Source: Fragum whitleyi (taxonomy: Eukaryota; Mollusca; Bivalvia; Cardiida; Cardiidae). Taken from it: a stretch of 64,000 nt of DNA. The stretch is from NCBI GenBank assembly GCA_948146395.1, contig OX411546.1, positions 21,802,449 to 21,866,448 on the forward strand, read 5' to 3'. Every line of letters begins with the position of its first letter. The stretch's first letter is position 1. Shown one piece after another: positions 1 through 12,026 of this stretch. The notes beneath the pieces are model-generated. The model had not been told where the DNA came from. It saw only the letters and a program-made list of their open reading frames with translations, and did not search any database. A program made the translations under genes and the position numbers.

Positions 1-75
1 AAGGTTATTCCAAAACTATTGTAAGTGCCTATATGCATATAGGCATAAAGGCACTTATAACAGTTGTGTACTGAC
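1..75. repeat. Short foldback element, TGCCTATA family (copy 1)
   Basis: An imperfect palindrome with arms reading AACTATTGTAAGTGCCTATA and its complement around a TGCA centre, ending TTGTGTACTGACC. The same hairpin type recurs at 27001, 34932, 45911, 48078, 58670, 59459 and 63961. Confidence 0.75.
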
Positions 76-941
76 CACTAAAATTAATGAATACTGTATC
101 ATAGCAACATTACCTCAGCAATATGAGTTAGCACATGGGAGTTCATACATAATGATGTAGATAAGGTCATCTTCAACAGTAACTGAAAGAAATACAACAT
201 AACTAAGTAATTTTATCTTAGAAAACGGGGTGAAGCAGTTGTGGTAGTAAATTTCAACATGATGGCATAAAACACATACATGTATATGAAAGAAGAAGAA
301 ATTAAATGGAAATTCACTCGTAATAAAATTTATATGTCATGTGTTTTACTTTGTACACAGATAACTTAACCGATTTATTACACTCAACATCATCTTAAGC
401 GGTAATGTTGATGCTTTTGACATCGTATAACACACATGCTAAATGACATGCTTCGCTTTCAGGGAAATTCCCCTTACATCAATATCATTACTTGTCCATT
501 TGTTTTAAAGAAAAAGCTTATAAAACTATTTTACACCTAGTAAGGTGATAAAACTATTTCTAGAATTGTGATTGTGTTATGATGGATATAACTTCATTTT
601 CACGTTGATGTGTCCATGGGGGTAAGAGTTGTATGCAAAGCAAAATCCTTTGGCTCGACCCTCGCATTTCACCTTTAGCATATAATTCCTCCGCCATCAG
701 ACTTTATTTATGAACACATAAACGGAAAAATGAAATTATTCATAATTAAAAGTGGACAAAACATTGCATAATTTTTTCATTGAATTGATAGATTGCTGGT
801 CCTAAATCATCCGTGGGCAGCCTAAATGCCATAGCTACAGCTAAATCAAGATAGATATGGAATTCAAGTGTTTTAAACAAAAAAGTGGAAAATACAGAAG
901 TTCAGAAGCTCAGCAGGGTTTGTCTATAATTTCTGTTTCTA

Positions 942-1200
942 TAAAATATTTCTACATTGAGAACTACCTTCATTACATCAACTTGTATGTCCTCAGGTAA
1001 ATTAGGAATAGAATGAACTGACTTCAACACTTGTGTAGGCAACTTTTTGTCCTCATTTTCTGTTTCTATATTACTTTTTTCTATATTGATACCTACCTTC
1101 ATTACATCAACTTGTATGTCCTCTGGTAAGTTAGGAGTAGAATAAACTGACTTCAACACTTGTATAGGCAGCCATTTGTCCTCATTTTCTGTTTCTATAG
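942..1200 (-). repeat. In-frame 129-bp tandem duplication inside ARFGEF3-like exon B
   Basis: The GTTTCTATA block recurs at 1191, 1062 and, more weakly, 935. The spacings are 129 and 127 bp. The two full copies encode IETENEDKWLPIQVLKSVYS and IETENEDKKLPTQVLKSVHS, each followed by PNLPEDIQVDVMK. Because 129 is divisible by 3 the frame stays open through both copies. The second copy lacks the KLLKDERLHS start that borders the real acceptor. It therefore looks like a partial internal duplication, not a clean mutually exclusive exon. Confidence 0.85.
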
Positions 1201-2643
1201 TGGAGTGCAATCTCTCATCTTTCAGCAATTTCTGTAGAAAAGAAGTTGGTAAATTTCAGTCTTAAATCAACCAATCTTTTTCGGAATAGATAAAGAAAGC
1301 TAAATTAACACTTGTTGGTAAGTTCAGGGATTTAAGGTCACTGTGATTTTGTACTCAAAAAACATTTTGGAAAAAGAAGATATTGATTATCTTTCTGTTT
1401 ATTCATTGGGGCTATTGAAGCCTATGCCATAGGCTTCAATAGCGCCATTAAATAACAGAAAGACTGCTTCTAACACTATTTCAGTCATAGTGCGGTGGCT
1501 GAAGCACCTAACAATGGATTCCTGGTATTTCTCACACCAGTACTACCATCACACCCTTTCCAAGCCTCCAGCTGCTACCTCACATAGGTCTACAATTATC
1601 AACCCATTGGCAGTAAAGAAATAGTAGGAAAGGATGAATGCCACCGCCGGGGATGAAGCACGGAAGACCGTATGGTGATATGAGCCATGTCCAGAAAAGA
1701 CATGTAATTACTAGGGGAGAGAGTGCAAGGATACAGAATAAATCTACAGCTGAGATCTACCTGGTTCTTAAATGTGTGAAGCATCAAGAAATCAGTCTAA
1801 GGTTTCACTGGTATGACAATTACAGTTTGAAACAAAGTGAAATTGACAAGTTGAATGATTTTGGAATGATATTGAATGATTGCATGAAGTGAGTTTTGAA
1901 TGAATTTCAAGGGAGATAAAACATAATTAATAATTTGGTCCAATTGGATACATAATTTACTGATTTTGTATCTTCAAGGTTAAATATCAAGCTAAAATAT
2001 TGACACTAGGCAATAAAATCCATGTTACTATCTAATCGATTTGATTGAAATATTGATCATTGTGATCAATTTGGAAGCGTTTTTGAACTATTCTGCAGGG
2101 TTTTTGAGTGATTGGAGAAGGGTATTTGGAATGAATGATTTGAGCCCTGTGTGAAAGATTTTGAATGGTTTTGATCAAGATGAATATCAATTCAACATTG
2201 TGATTAACCACAGGAACTTGAAATTTTATCAATTAAAGATATTGGAATACATTATTCGAGTAATGTGTCCCTTATTTACTCTATCTATATATAAATATTT
2301 TATATAGATCTGTATGCTATTTGGTAATAAAGTTATTTTAATGGAATGCATTGATGAAATTTCAAGATCCTGTGGATTAACTGTAGTTTGAAACTTGGTC
2401 AGCCAATATATTGAACTCCTGATTATGAGTTTTGGATTTGAGCTCTCTACCACTAGAGCTTATTTTGTTGACAAAATTTAGCTAAATAGTCACAATCAAA
2501 TTAAGAAACCTCTATCCCAGCTACAGCATGGTTCATCAATCTCTTGACCCGACTTTCAAACGCCAGCTGCAATGGTTCTAAACATCTCTCCCTTAATGCG
2601 TATGCAGGCAGACTTTCTACTTGGGCTTTGTCTTGTAACACAT
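968..2643 (-). CDS. ARFGEF3: ARFGEF3/BIG3-like protein, partial (two N-terminal exons)
   Basis: Two exons are readable on the minus strand. Exon A is 2643-2510: acceptor TTTCAG, phase-2 entry then 44 codons, donor GTTTCT. It contains LRERCLEPLQLAFES and NHAVAGIE. Exon B starts at 1231 after acceptor TTCTACAG and begins KLLKDERLHS. It ends either at 1097 (donor GTAGGT, 45 codons) or at 968 (donor GTAGTT, 88 codons); both keep phase 0. From memory of the family, the joined product follows the N-terminal region of vertebrate ARFGEF3/BIG3, which has a similar LREKC/LPLQLALES, HALAGMQ-KLL and EDLQVEVMK series. BIG3 is a large Sec7-family-related scaffold linked to regulated secretion. The remainder lies beyond the left edge. 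I could not find the exon with the initiator Met between 2.7 and 25 kb. The family call is firm. The choice of BIG3 over BIG1/2 rests on these two exons. Confidence 0.8.
1411..1443. repeat. Perfect 15-bp hairpin
   Basis: GCTATTGAAGCCTAT and its exact complement are separated by three bases. It abuts the tail end of a SINE copy. Confidence 0.8.
1460..1660 (-). mobile_element. tRNA-derived SINE fragment (GGAGCACC family)
   Basis: Shows the family core read on the plus strand as AGTGCGGTGGCTGAAGCACC, GGATTCCTGGTATTTCTCAC and ACCAGTACTACCATCAC. This is the reverse complement of the element. The promoter head is lost. Confidence 0.7.
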
Positions 2644-2679
2644 CTGAAACATTAAAAATGTAATTACAATATTTCCCAA

Positions 2680-3206
2680 TTTTCCCCTAATAATAGCACC
2701 CTCCCTAGTAGTAGCACTCCTACATTTTTTACTAAGAAAAACCCACTTCGAATGCCTAAATTTTAAGAGCTTTGTAAGACTTATTCTCTAATTTGATGTG
2801 AATTTCTCCTAAACAATCATTTATATGATTGTTTAGAGAAAATTAACATCAAATTAGGGAAAAGGGCATAAAAGACATCAATTTTAATAGTTGTTTTAAA
2901 TAAGAAAATGCATTCTAAATAAAATTATTTATATGATTGTTTAGAGAAAATTAACATCAAATTAGGGAAAAGGGCATAAAAGACATCAATTTTAATAGTT
3001 GTTTTAAATAAGAAAATGCATTCTAAATAAAATTATTTATATGATTGTTTAGAGAAAATTAACATCAAATTAGGGAAAAGGGCATAAAAGACATCAATTT
3101 TAATAGTTGTTTTAAATAAGAAAATGCATTCTAAATAAAAGCTCCCTGACCATGTAATGTACAGCTCTCGGGAGTGTTTATATTAGGAGAAATAGGGTAA
3201 CCAAAC
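2680..3206. repeat. Three 108-bp tandem repeats inside a MITE-like block
   Basis: Nearly identical units start at 2819, 2927 and 3035 (period exactly 108 bp), each from ATTTATATGATTGTTTAGAG to ATTCTAAATAAAA. The left edge forms a hairpin (2785-2860) in which the first unit's start pairs with its own upstream complement. A downstream AAAGCTCCCTGACCATG tail also occurs at 31160-31215, so the block derives from a dispersed element. Confidence 0.8.
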
Positions 3207-3304
3207 ATAATTTTACTCTTGTCCAATTCCAGAGATGATCATGACAGCAATTTCAAAAGGATGTAAGTTTTATTTTTTCTCACAATCTTGGCAGCAAATA
3301 CTGT

Positions 3305-3360
3305 GGAAAATGAAGCAATTGCTTGTGATAAGCAATTGCTTCATTTTCAACAATTTGTTC
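3305..3360. repeat. Short foldback (AAGCAATTGCTT hairpin)
   Basis: GAAAATGAAGCAATTGCTT pairs with AAGCAATTGCTTCATTTTC around a short loop. Related hairpins with an AGAAATTGCT stem lie at 22375, 24955 and 29545. Confidence 0.7.
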
Positions 3361-3599
3361 CTTAGTATGCTTTCTTGATTGGAGTAATAAAATGTCAAAG
3401 GGGAAAAGGCTTATGTTTAAAAAAAACCAAAAAAAAAACCAGCAACATAAGTTCACCTAAAAAAAAACTCAAATTTAAAACACAGCAAAATATGAAGTTA
3501 GTCTTTTTCTGTGAAAAGGATATTTTCAATGCATGCAACTTTCTTTTATTTGTAAGTGCAAATAAGTACTGAAAATAGCTAAGCCATTATTAAATTTGG

Positions 3600-4100
3600 C
3601 AAGTTTACTTTTCAATATTTTGGGCTCTTTCAAACGTTAGTCTGCAACTATTGTTAACACATGCAAATAACTGTACCCTAAAACCAAACCGAATTACATA
3701 CATACAGCTAGTGGAAACAATTCATTGTTTGTTTACCAATACCAAAGCATTGTAACTTCAAATTGGACAAGCTGAAGTTACACAGGGTTGGTAACCAACC
3801 TTTGATTTTTAAAAGTCTCAAGTTATTCATGTCGACTCTCAATAGAAATTAGTAATCGTAAATGAAAGCTGATTTACCTCCACCTGAAGTTCAATGACCC
3901 TTTATTTAGGCTCCGCCCTACCAGGGCAATAAGAATTGATTATATATTCTATGATTTCATACCTAAAGCTTTTTGACAGGACTGTCTAACTGGTGAGAAT
4001 TTAGCAGCCTGTGCATCTTTCATTAAAGCTGTTAACAGTTCTTCCATCTTTCACAATTAACTCTGAAACTGAAAAAAATAAAACTAAGTCATGTTCTAAT
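3600..4100. other. No gene recognised
   Basis: AT-rich unique-looking sequence between repeats. It is presumably intron or upstream sequence of the ARFGEF3-like gene. No exon with consistent splice sites was found. Confidence 0.4.
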
Positions 4101-4119
4101 TATAGATTGTTTACTTGTG

Positions 4120-4260
4120 TATGTGCTTTCAACAGTTATATGAGTATTGCAGTTATGTTATGGCAGTTGGTGCACCTAACCATGGTTTCTGGTCATTTTT
4201 CACACTGGTGCAACCACAACATTTCAACTGGTCCACCTGCTGCCCACCTCACTTGATATT
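4120..4260 (-). mobile_element. SINE fragment (GGAGCACC family)
   Basis: Degenerate core with GGTGCACCTAACCATGG, TTTTTCACACTGGTGCAACC and CCACCTGCTGCC in the family order. Confidence 0.6.
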
Positions 4261-4453
4261 AATCATACTCCAACTTGTATCAGAGAGACAAATGATGCAT
4301 GTTACAATTGCTTTTGTCACATGTTGGATGAAATTTGCCAATTCAAGTACAAACTACACACCTTCAGAATTGAGAGCCCAATGTGTTAATACCAATTCAG
4401 CTAACTTGGCATAGCCCTTGCTAAGTTTTACGGAAGGTGAGCCCTGTAGACTG

Positions 4454-4486
4454 TTCAAGTCAAGGTCAAGGTCAAGTCAAGTCAAA
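4454..4486. repeat. AAGGTCA/AAGTCA microsatellite
   Basis: A run of TCAAGGTCAAGGTCAAGTCA-type repeats that contains nuclear-receptor half-site sequence. Confidence 0.6.
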
Positions 4487-4576
4487 ATATTTCCTTTTTT
4501 TCTTTTAAACTTGAAATAAACTTGAAATAAAACCCACCTATGTTGTAGTCAAACCCAAAATACATAATGAATTGTT

Positions 4577-4712
4577 AGCCTTCCCTGCTTTCAGGATAAA
4601 GGAGGACAAGCAAGCGCCCCAGAGGCAGTACCCTGCATTATTCAGATAAGCATCTTCAATTATGTATTTCAAACTTTTGCTCACTCCTGCTTCGCTATCC
4701 TGAACTGAACCC
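4577..4712. mobile_element. Foldback MITE, CCTGCTTTCAGGAT family
   Basis: Ends CCCTGCTTTCAGGATA and TATCCTGAACTGAACCC are inverted. Same family as 22479, 22669 and 57137. Confidence 0.5.
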
Positions 4713-4939
4713 AGATTGGATACCTCTACTGAAGTACTGATGTAGCAAAATATACAAAAGATTGCAACTACCTATACATTGTTGCTTCAAGCAAAGGTTG
4801 AGTAGGGGACAAGAGCTAGAAAGTTATGGAAATCCTGTTACATGTGGAGGGTTAAGACTAGTGAATTTTCATTAGAAAAAAAGGAGGAACTTTCTGAGGG
4901 AGAATCAAAGGTACAATTGATGTAGCAGTGGTAACCCAT

Positions 4940-5281
4940 AGCTGTGATAACATAGCACCTTCTCTGATAAGCTAATGGAGTTTTTCTCCATCAGCTTGTC
5001 ATAGAGAGGGCGATGTTAATCTATCTATCTATCTATCTATCTATTAGTACTGCAACATCCCCTCGCGGAGTTTTTGTGCAGGTCTGCGCGTCAGTGCAAG
5101 TTGTTAAAAGATAGGAAAAGTGAATGAAAAGTAATGTGGGACTGTGAAAAAAGATAGTAATGTGCTGTTAAAAGTTGTAAAGTTTAATGTGCAGTACAGA
5201 TAAAACAGATAAAAAACAGATATACTTTTTATGGTTTACAATGGTCAATACTGCTGACTCCTCTATCTATCTATCTATCTC
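4940..5281. repeat. Palindrome plus (TCTA)n microsatellites
   Basis: A hairpin CTTCTCTGATAAGCTAATGG / CCATCAGCTTGTCATAGAG is followed by (CTAT)n at about 5020-5045 and again at 5262-5281. The hairpin is related to the triplicated block at 11.3-12.0 kb. Confidence 0.65.
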
Positions 5282-6368
5282 TGGATACTGTCCACCCCTC
5301 TCTCGAGTGTTACAGACAGGAAAAATGTGCGTGTTGGACTGTTAGTAAAGTGAAAGAAATAAAAATAAAGATCTGACATGTCAGATAAGTGAAAGTAGAT
5401 AAAAGTAAAGTATTGGTTTAAAATGTTAGTTAAAGGAGTCAAATGTTGGCAGCATGACAATTTTTGAAGGCAGACGGTTCCACTCCACAACAGCTAGATG
5501 ATAGAAAGAGTACTTGTAAACATTTGAAGTGGCTTGTATCTGTCAGTATGCGAGGGGAAACATATAAAAGCTTGGTTACACCTTCTTACACTCTTCCCCA
5601 ATCAGTACCTTGAGCCCCAAATGAAAGATTTGGCATCTATGTATATACGCTTAATTTCATCAAGCTTTGTCCCTGTGTGAAGTATTGACCATATGGAGCT
5701 TCAAGGCATTCCGCCCACACAAAAGCATATCATTTTTCTTTACTTTGTTCACTAGTGAAGTTAAAATAACCAAGAGATCAATCAGATTTGTTCTATGAAC
5801 AGCAATCATCTGTGGAAAATTGTGTATTTTTCTATAAATTAACACACGCCCAGTGCTCGTAGATTCCAATAATAGCAACAACACCTTGCCAGATGTTGGA
5901 TGGGTGCTCTCTCAGAAGACCCAGTCTGTGAATAAACTGCATAAATATTTAGAAGAAAATTGAAGGATTTAGAATAAAATGTTCCACAAATTTATTCATA
6001 CCATTTCAAACATGCTTCTTCCCCTATTTTAACGTCCAATTCTTGCTGTCTAACATCAACAGAATGCTTTAATAATATTTTTCTCAGCATCCCACGACCC
6101 GACTGCTGTCAAATTTCAATACCGCTTATATCAAGAAAAACATAAATATTGTCTGGCCGTTTAGGGCATGTATAAATATTATTTAAATAGTTTTCTCCCA
6201 TCTTATCGGTATCACACCTGTCCAATTCCAGGTAAACGTCGATTTTAAAATTGGTGTGCAACAATAACAATAACATTCATACTCCCCGACAACGGATCCA
6301 GGGTATACGTATTTTTAAATAGGGATTCGAACAAAAAAAATGGGGTGAGGGTGGGGTAGGGGTTGGGG

Positions 6369-6571
6369 CCACAGGTAGCCAACACGGGTGGGGATAGTGT
6401 AAATTTACCAAAACTTAACCACAAAAAAAACTTTAATACTATTTCTTTTTATCACAATGTATAATATAGACATATTATACATTGTGATAGAAAAAAAATA
6501 GTATAATACTTTTTTGTGGTCAAAATTTGGTAAAATTATACTATCCCAACTCGCTTTGGCTACCTATGGTT
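6369..6571. mobile_element. Long foldback MITE (about 95-bp arms)
   Basis: Left arm from CAGGTAGCC through ATCACAATGTATAAT pairs with right arm ATTATACATTGTGAT to GGCTACCTATGG. The element is almost wholly palindromic. Confidence 0.75.
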
Positions 6572-7572
6572 GGGGCTGGTGGGGTGGCGGTGTCGTTTTT
6601 CAAGTATTACTTGATTTTGATTGAATTTTCTCGTGAAAATGAAATAATTTTTAAGCTTCGCAGGCGGGGCCAGTGGGATTAAGGGTGTGGGATAAGAGAC
6701 AGTTGGCCCGCCGGGAAACCCTCTGGCACTCGTGAGTCAAGGAAGGTCTGAAAAGGGGGTTCTACATACAAACAGGGGGGTTCATGTCATTAAATTATTT
6801 TAACCCATATCCTGCTGAATTTAAATTTGTTTTGTTTGAAAAAAATAGACATATGTTTTGGACGTACTGTCTTCTAAAACTTTGTTCACAACAGGATATT
6901 CCATGAACAGCAGAAGGGTTTATTTGATTTCTGTCCGAAAATGAAATAAACGTGTTTCAGAGACTAAACAGCGAACGCCCTCTGGATACGCCAATATCAT
7001 GAAGTCATATCACGGCGAAGTTCGCTTACTAGTAATAATACTGAGCTCCTGGATATCACTAGGATGATATATAGGCCTATATATATATAGTACAGCTACT
7101 AAAGGCTATGCCGAACTGCATTGTACAATGGGGCGGTCAACATGTGATTTGCAAATTATTTTTTTGTGTTGAACTGATTTGCTCTCTTTACTTTATAACT
7201 GTGTTTGATAAATCAACTTGACGGATAGTACTCGGATATGATGGAATAACATTTTGTAAAATTTCCATATATTTAGTACATTTCTAATAAATTCAGGACT
7301 CAGTTGCAGGTCCCTTTCTATGGGACAAAATTTGAGATCAAATGGGACGAGGTATTTCATTGAAATTACAAAAGACCGCGATTCTATATCCATTTATGAA
7401 GGCCAGCCCTCATTGAATATCAGGGGTTCCTTTTAAAAAATAGATTTCATGTGATCATTATTCTCATTATCTAAATCATCCAAAATTTTTGAGTTGGCGT
7501 ATAATTTAGATCACGACGTAAAATAGATAAAGAATGAGGAAAACAAATCTAGAAACGACATGGTATACCTGT

Positions 7573-7816
7573 TTGAGCCTGTGCGTGACAATTTCAACAA
7601 TTTCACATGTGCGTCAGGCATGAATTTTGAGCAGCGTAGACAACCGCAAATGTAAGAAGAATATTTTCTGACTGTCCGAGGAAAGTTTAAGACCTTAGCT
7701 ATTAACAAAGCGCACAGTGAAGACTCTGGTCAGTCCGGCAGTGCAGATGTACAGGCTGATCAGAGGCTCTGCTTTGCGAGCATGCGAAATTGCTGGAAAT
7801 GTTACGCACAGGCTCA
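7573..7816. mobile_element. Foldback MITE, TGAGCCTGTGCGTGACA family (copy a)
   Basis: Starts TGAGCCTGTGCGTGACA and ends TTACGCACAGGCTCA. The interior has CAGTGAAGACTCTGGTCAG. One of seven copies in the window (10985, 46364, 55378, 55595, 57680, 60116). Confidence 0.75.
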
Positions 7817-7819
7817 TTT

Positions 7820-10800
7820 TATTATAGTAACAAAATCTTAGGCCGTTTAAGACAATTTTGTGAAGAAAGAAATAATTAGAATTAAATAAATAAAAATATA
7901 AATAAATAAATCTCTTTGTAAATACTTATCACATTGTTTCCAAATAATGTTCTAAACAAGCTAGAAATATAAAAGTTATAGACCCACTATACGGATTTCA
8001 AGATCATCCTTCGTAAATGGAAATAAGTACCATCCGTAAACTGAGCCATATTTAACGCCCGATCAAAATAATTTCGGAAAGAGCTCATAAATGGTCACCC
8101 GGGACTATTCCTATGAAGTTTTGTTGAAAGTCCCCCTAATACATTTGTATCTGGGAACATGGTTTTCAAAGCTTCGCTTCATGTCATTGACGTGACATCC
8201 GCCAATAATTTATGTAAGTTTTTCGTGATTTGCAGTCTGATTACGCCTTAAAATCCGTTATTCAATTTTCAATTTCCAGAAAAGTCCAAGCTGAAGTGAC
8301 GAGGATTTGGTAACCCATCGACGATTTGACATTTAATGGCGGATCCAAGGGCCCGTTTTACTAAACTTCCTACGTAAGATATAATCGTAAGTCAAAATCA
8401 AAATTCGTACCCGGTGTTTTAACTTATTGTTAGATTCTGCCTTGCAATATCTCTTTGGAATCGTCTTTAGATGACGATTGGAATCGACGATTCCAATGAG
8501 ATGATGCATGGCAGAATTCCATATTTAGTTACTACTGTATAAGCAACCTTTATTTTTTGATTTACTCAAAAAATGATCGTAAGATGTTTAGTAAAACAGA
8601 CCCAAGGATTTTTGTAAATGGGGTTCGAACATACTTATTCCGACAAGGACTACGGTTTAAAGGGGCGCAGGTTTTGCTAGTCTGAGACTGACAAATAGGA
8701 AGACAGGACCCTCAAAACAAGCCGATGTAAGTCCTAACGAACCTCTGAAGATCAACATCTGAAAAGAATGGAAGACTCTTATAAAAAGTCTTCAATTCTT
8801 TCATGAAGTTGATCCCCAAAGGTATACCGGTATATAATCCAACTCGTGTCAAGAAAATATTTAAAGAGGCCTATACACAAAAAACATGACTGGATAGCTA
8901 AAACGAAATAGTCTACATTTAAAGACGGGACTCGGGACTCCGACAACTTTATGAGCTTTTACTATTGAGTCTCTGGAACCCTTTTTTGTTGACGCGGTAC
9001 AAACCCCTTTTTACACCTAATTCTGATTCATTTTTCAATGTCTATGAAATGAATAGACCTAACGGAAAGGGGTGTTTGACCCCCGAAACTCCTCTGGATC
9101 CGCTACTATCATTCGTGCCCTTTCACTGGCCTCTTTTACTTACTGATATCAGTAAATGTTGTATAAAATCTGCGACTTTTTTTTTTTTTAAATTTGGACC
9201 ATTATAAAATATTCAACTTCAGGGAATGATTTAAATTCTATTGGGCAGGTAATTAGTTTCAAAAAGCCCCTTCACGTGATCTTAGTCAATAATTCAGTAT
9301 ACGTATTAATAATTAGGTCACCCTCTATATAATGACTTATGTTCTATGTGCAGAACTACGTATTACTCAACTTTTCAAAAACTGCCAAAACAAAACTTAT
9401 AATATCGAAAAAAGTTCAACATGTTTATAAGAAAATCGGCGGTAAAAAATACATCATTTCATCTTAATTAAAAGAAAACAAGAAAACAGTTAAAATGCAT
9501 TTTAGAAATTTTATACAAATACTAACAATTGATAATGATTAGGCTCTACCTTGATATGACATAAGGCGATATAAATAGATGATCGAATGTACCCTTTACA
9601 GCATTAAACTTTAAGATTCTGAACAGTAGTATCTCGCAACCCTTTTCTCATCCTGAATCCTACAATCCTGGGATTTTACGTCACTGATTATGTACTAAAA
9701 ATATTGTGGAAAAATGAAAACAATCGTAACAAACAATTTCACCATTTCACACAATATTTTCTACCACCAAGGATGACTGCATTATAAATGACACCGATTT
9801 TTCTCATTCGTCCGTAACTTCGTTCTTTTGTGTTTGTATTAAAATGAATTGAAATTAAGAGAGGATATATCGATTTCATGGAGGAATGAAACAAATAACC
9901 TAATTACACTTATGTGTGATTAGGTTTTAAGTTCATTCATCCACGAAATTAATAAATACTCTTTTCATATCTTATAATTTAATAGTCTGAAGCGAAAATG
10001 TTTAGATTTCTACATAAAAAGGGTAGATTTATTATGAGACTATTTCGTGTGAAAGCTTGCAAAGGAGAAGCGAACTCAAATTTGTTTTCATTGAGTTATG
10101 AAACCAACTTTTCGGCCAATCAGAACGCATGAAAATTGATGGACACAACGAAAATTAAATTGTTGTATAATTTAAAAAGTTATATCTAGATTTATAATCT
10201 CGGAAATGGAATTATTTTTGTTGCATATCAGCTGACAACATTACCGCTTTTAAAAGTGTGTAGTGGTTGGGTTTTGCAATGAAAATCATTAGGAAAACTC
10301 GGTTAACACTGTTAATGTTCACGCGTTCCGAAAAGTCGCGGCACTTTTACGGGTCCACTACCTTAAGTTTAAAATCTACGCATTACGCATTCGAGGAAGG
10401 ATAAAAGAGGAAATATAAACATATCACGTGAATAGATGTATTATAACTTTAATGTTTTTGTGATCAGTTAATAACAATTAAGTGTACTACAACCCTGGAT
10501 ATAAACACTGGATAATTTTTTTTTTCGAAAAAGGTAAGGATTTTAGATAAATCTTTTTTCATGTTTAGTGATGTTATTCAAGTTACGCGAGGTCCCCATT
10601 GTTTTTATCTTTTTTCAGATGGAAACCACTCCATTTTTAAAACGGATTTAACGCTTCCTTTAATACTTTTAAAGCCATGCTACGAAAACAACATTTTTAA
10701 TGGCATATCTGGCTTAAATCGGCCAACCGGACAATAAAATCAAATCTGTTGTATAGTTGAGCCCTGTCAGGCGGAAAGCGACCATTCGGGAACTCTTAAA

Positions 10801-10980
10801 ATAAATACTTGGAAAAAAATATTGTTGTAAATCTCAGCGACGCGTCGCAGATCTCTAAATAATCAGCATTTTAATTAATCGGCCGATTCCCTGATAAGTC
10901 GCCGACTACTTGTCGCTAATTTTATCAACGATTCCACTAAAAGTAGTTTGGGAGGCATTGCCGATGCGTCGGAGAGTTTA
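7820..10980. other. No gene recognised; scattered hairpins
   Basis: AT-rich sequence with hairpins at 8449-8515 (GGAATCGTC family), 9706-9770 and 9895-9945 (CCTAATTACAC stem). A MITE remnant at 10280-10375 ends CCACTACCTTAA and is related to 56878-57041. No coding exon was found on either strand. Confidence 0.45.
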
Positions 10981-10984
10981 TAAA

Positions 10985-11224
10985 TGAGCCAGTGCGTGAC
11001 ATTTCCAACAATTTGAAATGTGCGCAAAGTAACGCTTCTGGCTAGCCTGTGCATCCGCAAAGTCTGACCAGAGTCTTCGCCGTGCACTGTATAGATAGAC
11101 AAGGTCCTTATCCCTCTACCGGCAGCCAGCATATATTCTAATTAAGTTATATCGTGGTATACGCTGCTTAACTTTTGTACCTATGATACGTGTGGAATCG
11201 TTGGAAATGTCATACACAGGCTCA
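10985..11224. mobile_element. Foldback MITE, TGAGCCTGTGCGTGACA family (copy b)
   Basis: Starts TGAGCCAGTGCGTGACATTT and ends GTCATACACAGGCTCA. Confidence 0.75.
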
Positions 11225-11254
11225 AATGTGACAGTAGTATTAATTTTAAGTTAC

Positions 11255-12020
11255 CTAGAGTCCGTCCAAGTCATTTGCTGAAATAAATAAATACAAAAAA
11301 ATACTGAAGGATGGAAGCGCGCAAGAGGGTGAAACCTTGCTGCTATACCGTAGCCTTCTCTGTGATAAGCTGATGGAGACAGAGGATCTCCATCAGTGTA
11401 TCAGGGAGAGGGCTACGTTATAGAATGACTGGGGATGTGGGTGTAACCTCCTGTAAATGGGACCCGAGGTTCTAATTTAAGGGGGTTTTAGCTCATTTTT
11501 CTCACCTTCCAAGTCATTTGCGTAATTTTCAGAAATATAAAATGTACTGAAGGATGGAAGCGTCAAAGAGGGTTAAACCTTACTGCTATACCGTAGCCTT
11601 CTCTCTGATTAGCTGATGGAGATAGAGGATCTCTACCAGCTTATCAAAGAGATGGCTACGTTACAGAATGACTGGGGACGGGGGTGTGAATAGGACCCTG
11701 GGTTCTAGTTTAAGGGAGTTCTATCTAATTATTCTCACTTAAGTCTTCACATGTACAGAATATATACCTAGACCAAGAGTCCTTCCAAGTTATTTGCTGA
11801 AATAATAATATTTATTTTTTTACTTAAAGTAAGGAAGCGCGCGGTAGGGTGAAACTTTGCTGCTATACCGTAGCCTTCTCTCTGATAAGCTGTTGGAGAC
11901 AGAGGATCTCTACAAGCTAATCAAAGAGATGGCTACGTAATAGAATGACTGAGGACGGGGGTGTAACCTCCCCTTATATGGGATCCGGGGTTTATTTAGG
12001 AGTATTTCCTATTTTTTCTA
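11255..12020. repeat. Three tandem copies of a 240-280 bp palindrome-bearing unit
   Basis: TGCTATACCGTAGCCTTCTC occurs at about 11340, 11583 and 11861. Each copy is followed by a hairpin of TCTGAT-AGCTGATGGAGA against AGCTTATCAAAGAGA and then by GAATGACTGGGGACGGGGGT. Units also share CTTCCAAGTCATTTGC and GAAGGATGGAAGCG. Confidence 0.75.
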
Positions 12021-12026
12021 GTTATT

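Noticed and set aside
902..1228. A free-standing 108-aa minus-strand gene
   Set aside because: It is an exon of the ARFGEF3-like gene read past its donor. The real exon starts at the acceptor at 1231 and the last codons are intron.
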